Below, in pieces: positions 18,033 through 25,338 of a stretch of 64,000 bases of DNA (position 1 is the stretch's first letter; every line of letters starts with the position of its first letter). The DNA lies in contig JACJYV010000002.1 of assembly GCA_020635905.1 (NCBI GenBank), forward strand, positions 248,001 through 312,000, given 5' to 3'. A program made the position numbers and the translations under genes. The notes below the pieces were generated by a model that was not told the origin of the DNA, ran no database searches, and saw nothing but the letters and a program-made list of their open reading frames with translations. The stretch comes from Bacteroidia bacterium. GTDB lineage: Bacteria; Bacteroidota; Bacteroidia; J057; JADKCL01.

Positions 18033-18827
18033 TCAGGAAAAATGCGCCTGAATGACTCCCAGAAGGTCCGGATGCATGCGGGGATTGCACGCTGCAATTT
18101 GTCTGCCAAAAAGCGTATTACTGCCTCCCGAAAAATCCGTAACCCGGCCCCCGGCCTCTTCCACCAGCAGGATTCCAGCCGCAATATCCCACGGATTGAG
18201 GGTTGTTTCGTAGTATCCGTCGAATCTGCCGCAGGCCACCCAGGCCATGTCGAGGGCGGCCGAGCCAAATCTGCGAATGGCCTGCACCTGCTGCAAAATG
18301 TCGTAAAGGACTGCCAATAAGACAGTATTTCTGTCAGATTTGTTGTAGGGGAACCCGGTAGCCATGAGGGCCGAACCCAGGTTCGGACAGTCGGATACGT
18401 GGATGGGGCTACCATTCAGGAAGGCACCTTTTCCTTTTTGGGCCATAAATAATTCGTCCCGCGCCACATCATACACGATGCCCAGGATGGTTTCTTCTTC
18501 ATACTGAAGGGCGAGTGAGATGGAATACTGGGGCACGCCGTGCACAAAGTTGGTGGTGCCGTCGAGGGGGTCTATGATCCAGCGAAAAGGGTTGGTCCCT
18601 TTCAGCTCGCCACCCTCCTCACGGATAAACCCTGAGCCAGGTAAGATGGTAAGGCAACCCTCGGTCAATTGTTTTTCGGCGTTTTTGTCCACGTAGGAAA
18701 CGAGGTCATTGGCGCCCTTGCGTTCCACCTTTTCCGGGGAAAACCCAGCCGCTTCGCGGCGGATGAATTCACCCGTTTCCAGCACCAGTTGTTTGATTTG
18801 CGCTATCTGTTGTGCGTTAATTTCCAT
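18033..18827 (-). CDS. inositol monophosphatase family protein
   Basis: A 264-residue Mg-dependent sugar-phosphate phosphatase. Motif 1 is WIIDPLDGTTNF (about residues 83-94), the upstream Glu is in IREEGGE, and motif 2 is NPWDIAAGILLVEEAGG near residue 212. These supply the three metal sites. Family members hydrolyse myo-inositol-1-phosphate, or 3'-phosphoadenosine 5'-phosphate in the CysQ branch, or act as SuhB. The NFVHG pattern fits the SuhB/IMPase branch better than CysQ. The gene is 38 bp downstream of the GNAT gene on the same strand and probably co-transcribed with it. The physiological substrate is uncertain. Confidence 0.92.
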   Translation of the reverse strand: MEINAQQIAQIKQLVLETGEFIRREAAGFSPEKVERKGANDLVSYVDKNAEKQLTEGCLTILPGSGFIREEGGELKGTNPFRWIIDPLDGTTNFVHGVPQYSISLALQYEEETILGIVYDVARDELFMAQKGKGAFLNGSPIHVSDCPNLGSALMATGFPYNKSDRNTVLLAVLYDILQQVQAIRRFGSAALDMAWVACGRFDGYYETTLNPWDIAAGILLVEEAGGRVTDFSGGSNTLFGRQIAACNPRMHPDLLGVIQAHFS

Positions 18828-18864
18828 GGCACAAAATGAGCGCTATTTGCCCGAAAATGCAAGC

Positions 18865-19485
18865 TCAGAATATGATCTTTTGTCCACCTGCGTCCCAGGC
18901 AGCCACAATTGCATTCCTGAATTTTTCAGGCTGATATTCTTCTTTGAAGAGGGTGGTGATGCATTTGTCGCCGAGGGCGTCGCCCATGCCCAGGGGTCTG
19001 CGCCTGAGGGTGGCTTCATGGGTGAATCCCAGTTTGCGGGGTATGCCCGAACTGGCTTCGTTTTCGGGTTGGTAATGTATTTCTATGCGGTCCAGCTCCG
19101 AAATTTCAAACCCCACTTTCACCAGGGCAGTGGCGGCTTCGAGGGCAAGTCCTTTGCGCACATGGTTGGCCTGCGTCCAGTAACCTATTTCACAGCCTCC
19201 GTAACCTACTCTTTTGACAAGGGCAATGGTGCCCATGATCTCAGTTTCTTCTTTATTGAACCAGGCGTACCAATATCCCTGATCAGAATCAAATTCGGCG
19301 CGGAAGGCACGAATTCGTTCCACTTTGACGCTCAGTTCCGTAGGCTCGTGGTGGGCCCAGGGCATGAAAGGCTTGAGGTGTTCGATGCTGGAATCGATGG
19401 CCGACTTGAGTAAACGGGCTTCATCGGGTCGGGGGCAGCGCAGGATCATGCGGGGCGTTTCGATGCGGTAGGGAGGGGTTTTCAT
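18865..19485 (-). CDS. GNAT acetyltransferase, RimJ/RimL-like
   Basis: A 206-residue N-acetyltransferase. The opening TPRMILRCPRPDEARLLKSAI and the middle (EIGYWTQANHVRKGLALEAATALVKVGFE) are characteristic of the RimJ/RimL group, with the acetyl-CoA pyrophosphate loop in HVRKGLALEA. RimJ and RimL acetylate ribosomal protein N-termini, but most paralogues of this type act on other amines. The downstream strand (ASSGIPRKLGFTHEATLRRR) follows the usual pattern. It lies between lnt and the inositol phosphatase gene. The substrate cannot be told from sequence. Confidence 0.88.
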   Translation of the reverse strand: MKTPPYRIETPRMILRCPRPDEARLLKSAIDSSIEHLKPFMPWAHHEPTELSVKVERIRAFRAEFDSDQGYWYAWFNKEETEIMGTIALVKRVGYGGCEIGYWTQANHVRKGLALEAATALVKVGFEISELDRIEIHYQPENEASSGIPRKLGFTHEATLRRRPLGMGDALGDKCITTLFKEEYQPEKFRNAIVAAWDAGGQKIIF

Positions 19486-19516
19486 GGTCTTGTGGGGTTC
19501 GGAGAGGGCAATTTAT

Positions 19517-21352
19517 TTATTTACCAGCAAAGAAGCGGGGAAATTTCTGGTGAAGACCAAGGCCGGGCAGAAAGGGCAGGCCAAGGATCAGGAGAAGGCT
19601 CAACCAGGCGGCCCAATAGCCCAGGTAATCTCCATGCTCAACATAAAAAGTAGGTTCACTGCGCAGGCTCACCTGCTGGTCAATAACGGCTTCCTCCCAC
19701 CAGGCGGTGGGCTGGTGTATGCCGCCGCGGGCATCCACAAACATGGAACGGCCCGTATTGGCACAGCGAATGAGGTCGCGTCGGTTTTCTATGGCCCGCA
19801 GGCGGGCAAATGAGGCGTGCTGGACATAGCCCGAGCTGTGGCCCCACCAGCCGTCGTTGGTGATGATGGCCAGAACTGAGGCACCTTCAAGGGTTTGCTT
19901 GCGCACAAAATCCCCGAATTCGGATTCGTAACAAATCATGATGCCGATTTTTTCCTCGTTTTTGAGGTTGAGGGGATGAGATTCGAAGGGTAATCCGTAA
20001 CTGAAATTGCCGGTCAGGTCCACTCCCAGGAGGTTGCTGAGACTGCGGAGGAAAGGCAGGAAGGGCATTCTCTCCACCATGGGCACCAGTTTTGATTTCT
20101 GAAAGGTCTGGCTTTCCTCGTCGGGCCGCATCAGGAGGGCGCTGTTGCAGTAGTCGCGCCAGGTTCCGTTGCGCATTTTCACCGCGGCGGCAGTGATGCG
20201 GCTGTCGGGCGATTGGTCCCTGATCTCAGTAAAACCCGTGAGCAGGGCGATGTTGTGGTCATCCACGATTTCCCAGAGGGGTTGCATGAGCAGTTCGGTG
20301 CGCAATCTGTCTTTCTGAATGGCTTTGGGAATGGCTGACTCAGGCAGCAATACCAGATCCAGGGAATCAAGTCCGGGTTGGAGAATGAGGGAGCGAAAGC
20401 GTTGGATGTGCTGTTCGCGGGTGAGATTTTCGGTGAGGTAAAAGGGATCTATGTTGGGTTGGATGATGCGGGCTTTGAGGGTGCCATGGGTTTTGAATAC
20501 TTCCCGCTGGGGGGAGAGCAGGAGTGGGTTGAGGGCCAGGGGCCATAGCAGCCACAGGGCAGGCAGGATCCAATGTATGGGCTTAATTCTTTTGTGGATC
20601 TGGTACTGCCTGATGAGTTGATACACAAGGAAATTGGTGATGAGGATGAAAAGAGAAATCCCTTCCACCCCGGTGAATTCAGCATACTGGATAAGGGCCG
20701 GCACGTCGGCCAGGGCATGGCCGAGGGTGAGCCAGGACCAGGTGAGTTCCCAGCGGAAATGCAGGTGCTCGAAGGCCAGCCAAAAGACGATGAGGCAGAG
20801 GGTGGCAGGCAGGGGGGAAAGAATGCGCCGGATGCGCCCGTAGTATTGGAAGGGGATGGCCATGAGGGCCGGGTTGATGAATATGGCGGCGAGACCACCT
20901 GAAAGGTAGGTGAGGGCTTCGCCCGGGGTGCTGGCACCTTGAACTGTAAAGGTGAGCCAGTAGCATCCCATGAGATTCCAGATGAAAAAGGCGAGATAGG
21001 AGTAGCGAAAGATTTGGGCATTGCCCGAGATGATGCGGCGGCGGTACAGCACGCGTGGGATTCGCTGGCGGGTGATGCGGGAAAAGAGAAAGCGGACCGG
21101 GAAGGTGAAGACGCGGATGGAGGACAAAATCAGCCACTTAACCGGAAAGAAGACCCAGTCTTCGAATACGCGTGAGGGGGTGGATTCGACCAGAAAAAAG
21201 AGGGGCACAAATCCGAGGAAGGAAAGAAAATGCAGGGGAGATGGCGGCCAGGACAGGCCGAGCATGAGTCCTGAACCCAGGACCAGCAGGTAAGGCTTAT
21301 TCCTTGCCAGCCAGTATAATGACCATTTCCCCTTTGACGGTTCCATTCTCAA
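19517..21352 (-). CDS. lnt: apolipoprotein N-acyltransferase
   Basis: Transfers the third acyl chain to the N-terminal cysteine of lipoproteins in the inner membrane. The 611 residues hold six or so N-terminal helices (first one with LMLGLSWPPSPLHFLSFLGFVPLF) and a C-terminal nitrilase-like domain with the catalytic Glu in VLLPESAIPK, Lys in KSKLVPMVERMPF and Cys in IGIMICYESEFG. The order Glu-Lys-Cys matches known Lnt. It is longer than usual because of an insertion between the first membrane helices (about residues 55-105). The ATG at 21352 overlaps rsmI by 56 bp; no better start lies before the first helix. Several lipoproteins in this window are its natural substrates. Confidence 0.93.
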   Translation of the reverse strand: MRMEPSKGKWSLYWLARNKPYLLVLGSGLMLGLSWPPSPLHFLSFLGFVPLFFLVESTPSRVFEDWVFFPVKWLILSSIRVFTFPVRFLFSRITRQRIPRVLYRRRIISGNAQIFRYSYLAFFIWNLMGCYWLTFTVQGASTPGEALTYLSGGLAAIFINPALMAIPFQYYGRIRRILSPLPATLCLIVFWLAFEHLHFRWELTWSWLTLGHALADVPALIQYAEFTGVEGISLFILITNFLVYQLIRQYQIHKRIKPIHWILPALWLLWPLALNPLLLSPQREVFKTHGTLKARIIQPNIDPFYLTENLTREQHIQRFRSLILQPGLDSLDLVLLPESAIPKAIQKDRLRTELLMQPLWEIVDDHNIALLTGFTEIRDQSPDSRITAAAVKMRNGTWRDYCNSALLMRPDEESQTFQKSKLVPMVERMPFLPFLRSLSNLLGVDLTGNFSYGLPFESHPLNLKNEEKIGIMICYESEFGDFVRKQTLEGASVLAIITNDGWWGHSSGYVQHASFARLRAIENRRDLIRCANTGRSMFVDARGGIHQPTAWWEEAVIDQQVSLRSEPTFYVEHGDYLGYWAAWLSLLLILGLPFLPGLGLHQKFPRFFAGK

Positions 21353-21971
21353 AATGTCTGATCACTTCCTGCAATGTGCCCCGCACAAATTCTTCGTGAA
21401 TTTTGGTGAGCTCACGCGCGACCACGACTTTTCGTTCGGGCCCGTAATAAGTTACAAATTCTGCCAGGGTTTTCAAGATGCGGTGAGGAGATTCGTAAAA
21501 TATGACCGTGCGGGTTTCGTCCTGCAAAAACCGCAGGCGGGTCTGGCGGCCCTTTTTCTGGGGCAGAAATCCTTCGAAAACAAATTTGTCGCAGGGGAGC
21601 CCGCTGCCCACCAGGGCGGGCAGGAAAGCGGCGGGTCCGGGCAGGACTTCGAATTCCAGTCCTGCGGCCAGGGCGGCCTGCACCACCATGTACCCGGGAT
21701 CGGAGATGCCGGGCATGCCTGCATCTGATACAACGGCCAGGATTTTGTCCTCAGCGATGACCTGCTCCACCAGAAAAGCGGCTTTGGTGTGCTCGTTGTG
21801 GGCATGGAGGGAGGTCATGGGCACCTTGATCTCGTAGTGTTGCAGGAGTTTGACCGTCTGCCGGGTATCTTCGGCGGCGATGAGGGTGGCTTCGCGCAGG
21901 ATGCGCAAGGCGCGGAAGGTGATGTCTTCCAGGTTGCCTATGGGGGTCGGGACGAGGTAGAGTTTCGCCAT
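21297..21971 (-). CDS. rsmI: 16S rRNA (cytidine-1402-2'-O)-methyltransferase
   Basis: A 224-residue tetrapyrrole-methylase-fold enzyme that 2'-O-methylates C1402 in the decoding centre of 16S rRNA, with RsmH methylating N4 of the same base. Signature motifs are LYLVPTPIGNLEDITFRALR, LIAAEDTRQT and VSDAGMPGISDPGY, followed by the SAM-loop region (LVGSGLPCDKFVFEGFLP). It is shorter than the E. coli protein (about 286) because the C-terminal extension is missing, as in many Bacteroidota. It is the promoter-proximal gene of an rsmI-lnt pair, transcribed from the region that holds the 11-nt periodic array. Confidence 0.95.
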   Translation of the reverse strand: MAKLYLVPTPIGNLEDITFRALRILREATLIAAEDTRQTVKLLQHYEIKVPMTSLHAHNEHTKAAFLVEQVIAEDKILAVVSDAGMPGISDPGYMVVQAALAAGLEFEVLPGPAAFLPALVGSGLPCDKFVFEGFLPQKKGRQTRLRFLQDETRTVIFYESPHRILKTLAEFVTYYGPERKVVVARELTKIHEEFVRGTLQEVIRHFENGTVKGEMVIILAGKE

Positions 21972-22029
21972 GGGGCGAAGTTAGGAAATTTTGGGGTTTG
22001 ATTTTTAACCTGGGCAGCTACGGAGATTT

Positions 22030-22100
22030 GGGGGGGATTTAACCACAGAGATCGGGAGGGGTACGGAGTTCACGGAGTTTTTTGGGAGGGGAAGCTTCCG
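22030..22100. repeat. ACACAGAG-type dispersed repeat fragment
   Basis: Contains CCACAGAG, then CACGGAGTTTTTT, then the hairpin word GGAAGCTTCCGCTTTT. These are the three parts seen in order in the larger repeat blocks at 32.7-33.4 and 34.1-34.5 kb. No gene is evident between 21972 and 22601. Confidence 0.65.
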
Positions 22101-22282
22101 CTTTTGTGGAGGGTTTTACCTTTGAGGACAGGTGCCACAGGCACTCCTGTGGAGGTGTTTTTGGAGGTTCCCGAATCCGGGCACCTGGGGTAAGAGGACC
22201 AAGGGCGAAAGGTAAAGATTGCCGGGGGCTTGTCGCCTGAAGCCAATACAAAGAGGCGGAACAGCGGTTGGGGCATGGCGCT

Positions 22283-22516
22283 GCAAGGGATCCGGAAGAT
22301 ATCTGCAAGGGATCTGTAAGGGATCTGGGATACTTGAAAGTTAGGTGATCTTTAGGTGATTCTTAGCTGAATGATGGTTCAACTATACTTCAAGCTTACT
22401 TGAACCTTACTTCAGACATAGTTAAAGCACGGCTGAAGTATACTTTAACTACGGCTGAACTATACGGAAACCACGGGTGAACCACGGGTAAACTATGGGT
22501 GAAACCCTAAAGAACC
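22283..22516. repeat. degenerate 11-nt periodic array, about 21 units
   Basis: From 22341 to 22516 sixteen consecutive 11-mers hold an exact register. Examples are TTAGGTGATCT (22341), TTACTTGAACC (22396), ACGGCTGAACT (22451) and ACGGGTGAACC (22473). Five more units of another word family (GCAAGGGATCT at 22305, GTAAGGGATCT at 22316) precede it from 22283, separated by a 3-nt phase slip (22338-22340). Neighbouring units resemble each other more than distant ones, as expected of slippage-grown DNA. It lies between the lipoprotein gene and the rsmI start. Confidence 0.85.
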
Positions 22517-22601
22517 CGTTTTCCGGGATGGGCATTTTTTTGTGGGATTGGGGTGGGGTACCCCGATCCTATCCGAACAACTATTGAGGTTTGTACCCGG
22601 C

Positions 22602-23507
22602 TCAGAGGGTTTTTTCGTACTCGAGATGCTCAAGGGGTAAAAAAGCGAAGCGTTTTACTTTGGCCAGCCTGATGGCCCGGAGGTACTGAATGACGTCTGC
22701 CCAGGGGGCCTGAGGGTCGGTAGTCAGCCAGATGATGGTTTCGGTTTGGGTGGTTTTCAGGATGGGTTGTAATTCGGGAAGGAGTTGCGTCAGGGCCACG
22801 GTTTTTGCGGGGAAGGCGACTTGTCCACCTGCATCGAGGTTGAGGCGGAGCAGCCCGTAATTTTCAACGGAGGAGGAGTCCAGAAATACATTTTTGAATT
22901 CAATGGGAGGGGGAGGTATTTCCAGGTCTGTGATGGATTCGGTAGCCGGGTTATCCAGGGGAATGAGTGGTCCGGGCGCAAGGGGAATGGCACCCTCCCC
23001 GAACCTTTGCCGGAAATATTCATCGTTCAACGGGCCGATCATGATTGTCTGAAAAGCCACCTGTTGTTCACTGGTTTTGGCGGCCACCTGAAATCTGAAG
23101 CGGTTGACGTGAATTACCTGAAAGGCGGTAATCAGGTCGGATACTGCGCGGAATGGCAGGTCCTGATCTGCTGCGATGACCACTCCTGGCGTGGTTAGCC
23201 TTTTTAGTTGGTGAAGGGTGTTGGATTTGTGGATCATTTCACGCAATTGGGCCAGGGCAAATTCTTCTTCCATGCATTCGCCTGTCTCGCTGCAGGTAAG
23301 CCAGCGGTAAACGGACCCGGCGGGAGATTGGGTGACTTCGATAAAATCGCCTTGAGGGTCGCCCGGGATGATTTCGGCCTCTGTATCCAAGGGTAATTTG
23401 ACGTCTTTTGCGGTGCGCAGCCAGAGGAAGCCTGCGTTTTCAGCAGGCGTGCAGCCCAGGGCCAGCATCAGGCAAACCAGAACGGGGAGAAGAGTTTGGG
23501 TTTTCAT
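22602..23507 (-). CDS. lipoprotein with two ExbD-like periplasmic domains
   Basis: A 301-residue predicted lipoprotein: the signal peptide ends in the lipobox LALGC, giving lipidated Cys19. Two regions read like the C-terminal domain of ExbD/TolR. The first (about residues 88-140) contains PGVVIAADQDLPFRAVSDLI, and the second (about 245-298) contains IIWLTTDPQAPWADVIQYLR. Each has the ExbD order of strand, acidic residue, helix, basic residue and strand. True ExbD has one such domain after a transmembrane helix and works with ExbB. Here the anchor is lipid and no ExbB is nearby. Between them lies a Pro-rich linker (EIPPPPIEF). The ExbD relation is my reading of the pattern. It is a single gene upstream of the 11-nt array. 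Confidence 0.7.
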   Translation of the reverse strand: MKTQTLLPVLVCLMLALGCTPAENAGFLWLRTAKDVKLPLDTEAEIIPGDPQGDFIEVTQSPAGSVYRWLTCSETGECMEEEFALAQLREMIHKSNTLHQLKRLTTPGVVIAADQDLPFRAVSDLITAFQVIHVNRFRFQVAAKTSEQQVAFQTIMIGPLNDEYFRQRFGEGAIPLAPGPLIPLDNPATESITDLEIPPPPIEFKNVFLDSSSVENYGLLRLNLDAGGQVAFPAKTVALTQLLPELQPILKTTQTETIIWLTTDPQAPWADVIQYLRAIRLAKVKRFAFLPLEHLEYEKTL

Positions 23508-23695
23508 GGGTTTTCAGGATGGGTTCAGTGGAAAGTTAGGTTCATATTGGGAGGAAACCAATACTTCAGAAATAGACTTCCATGGAATTTTCTGCCAAAA
23601 ACCCTCTTTATGAAAATAACCATTTTCCCTGGAAAGGAAAGACATGCAGGTTGATCATTCAAAAAGAGACTGATTATTCTTATCTTAAAATTTCT

Positions 23696-24208
23696 ATGCC
23701 CCCTAAATTTATTCATACCATTTTTGAAACCTGGTTTCACAGCTATTATACTTCCCTGTGTCGTGCAGCCTATTCTGTTTTAAAAGATTCTGGTCGGGCA
23801 GAGGATGTAGTCCAGGATGTTTTTTTGAAATTATGGGACAAGCAGGATGAACTTGACATCAAAAGTTCGCCAGGTGGCTACCTGTACCGTGCGGTTATTC
23901 ATGCTGCCCTGAATGCTCTACCCAAAGAACAATCTATCCGCAGTAATGTAGCGGAATTCCCCGAAACAGAGACCATTAACCCTGTCAACACCGATAGTGA
24001 AATTCTGGCTGAGGAGCTTGAGGGGGCTTTGCTCAATGCCCTTAAATTATTGCCCGAAGGTTGCTCGACAGTTTTTGTAATGAGTCGTTTCAGGCAAATG
24101 TCCTACACAGAGATTGCGGCAGAACTGGATATTTCTCCCAAAACGGTAGAAAATCAAATGGGAAAATCTCTCAGGTTGCTGCGTGAGCACTTAAAAAATT
24201 GGTTGTGA
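23696..24208 (+). CDS. ECF sigma factor, FecI/SigW-like
   Basis: A 170-residue RNA polymerase sigma factor. Region 2 contains the core-binding AEDVVQDVFLKLWDK, and region 4 is the helix-turn-helix YTEIAAELDISPKTVENQMGKSLRLLREHL that reads the -35 element. The ATG at 23696 is preferred; an in-frame ATG at 23582 would add 38 residues with no sigma-like character. It is followed after 98 bp by a FecR anti-sigma gene and then a TonB transducer receptor. This is the standard cell-surface signalling order, in which ligand uptake releases the sigma factor to switch on the receptor genes. Confidence 0.93.
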   Translation: MPPKFIHTIFETWFHSYYTSLCRAAYSVLKDSGRAEDVVQDVFLKLWDKQDELDIKSSPGGYLYRAVIHAALNALPKEQSIRSNVAEFPETETINPVNTDSEILAEELEGALLNALKLLPEGCSTVFVMSRFRQMSYTEIAAELDISPKTVENQMGKSLRLLREHLKNWL

Positions 24209-24306
24209 AAATGTCTTTTTTGATCCTTACAGAAGGATTTTGAAAAAAATGAGGTCAGGCGTAGGGGTGTCCCCCGTTTTTTTCTGTCATATAAGCAGAT
24301 ACTCTT

Positions 24307-25338
24307 ATGAACGTTGATCCACATATCGAAATTCTGGCTGCCAAAGTATTGGCGGGCGAAGCTTCTCCAGAAGATGAGACCACCCTCGCGGAATGGGAAC
24401 AGGCAAACCCGGAAAATCGTGCCCACCTCGCGGACCTTAAAAAAATCTGGGCCATGGGCCCTCGCTCCCTTGCTACATACGCTCCTGACTTCGTCCGTGG
24501 GTGGAGGGAATTTCAAAACAAAAAGCAGGCAGCGCCTGATCCCCAAAAATTTCCTTCCTCCACTTCACGTCCCCAGTCCATCCCGTTACTCAGGAAGTAT
24601 GGGTGGCAAATGGCCGCAGCGGTTTTGGCACTATTGGTAATATCCTTTTTGGTTTGGCCGGGCAGACCAGGCAATGACCAGGAAATGCTCACCTTCAAAG
24701 CTGAAGGAAATCAGGAGCAGATTACTTTGGCTGATGGGAGTCAGGTCTGGCTGCGTGAAGGAAGCAGCCTCATGTATCCAGCCAGCTTTGACCCGGCCGG
24801 GAGGGAGGTGGAACTCAAAGGGGAGGCTTACTTTGAGGTGACGCACAATCCTGACCAGCCTTTTTCTGTTCTCGCCAATGGAACCCGTACCCGGGTTTTG
24901 GGTACCACTTTTCAGCTGTTGGCCCCAAATGAAAGCCCCAAAATTGAGGTACGATTATTTTCGGGGAAAGTGGAATTTTCTGCTCAAAAAACTGCGGAAA
25001 AAACCCTGCTGGAGCCTGGCCAGAAAGCTGTACTGGAGTCAGGTACAGGAAAGATGGAAAAATCTGACCTGAGCCTGGAGGAAGCCAGTGGGATGCAATG
25101 GATGCAGGCCGAAAAAGTTTACCAAAATGAAGCCTTATTGCAAGTGGTCGAAGACCTTCAGTCATTCTATGGAATTCCAGTGAAATGGGAAAATCCCCCC
25201 GGGCTGGATTGCACTTTCCAGGGCAGTCTTGCCCTGGGAAATCTGCACGAAAATCTGAACGACTTACAAACGGCATTTTCCCTGACCTGGAATTTCGAAA
25301 ACCATCTGATCACCCTTTACGGTCATCCTTGTCCATGA
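24307..25338 (+). CDS. FecR-family anti-sigma factor
   Basis: A 343-residue inner-membrane regulator. The N-terminal cytoplasmic part (1-95) should bind the sigma factor. One transmembrane helix (MAAAVLALLVISFLVWP, about residues 102-118) follows, then a periplasmic FecR domain (ITLADGSQVWLREGSSLMYP through EAYFEVTHNPDQPFSVLANG) and a C-terminal DUF4974-type secretin-like domain (LLQVVEDLQSFYGIPVKW). The C-terminal domain receives the signal from the STN domain of the receptor encoded next. Its TGA overlaps the receptor ATG (ATGA), which supports coupled translation. Confidence 0.94.
   Translation: MNVDPHIEILAAKVLAGEASPEDETTLAEWEQANPENRAHLADLKKIWAMGPRSLATYAPDFVRGWREFQNKKQAAPDPQKFPSSTSRPQSIPLLRKYGWQMAAAVLALLVISFLVWPGRPGNDQEMLTFKAEGNQEQITLADGSQVWLREGSSLMYPASFDPAGREVELKGEAYFEVTHNPDQPFSVLANGTRTRVLGTTFQLLAPNESPKIEVRLFSGKVEFSAQKTAEKTLLEPGQKAVLESGTGKMEKSDLSLEEASGMQWMQAEKVYQNEALLQVVEDLQSFYGIPVKWENPPGLDCTFQGSLALGNLHENLNDLQTAFSLTWNFENHLITLYGHPCP

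Noticed and set aside
22039..22308. 89-codon open frame on the minus strand
   Set aside because: It spans a dispersed-repeat fragment and the start of the periodic array and has low-complexity composition.
22283..22516. CRISPR array
   Set aside because: The units are 11 nt, contiguous and drifting in sequence. There are no 25-37-nt repeats separated by unique spacers and no cas genes.
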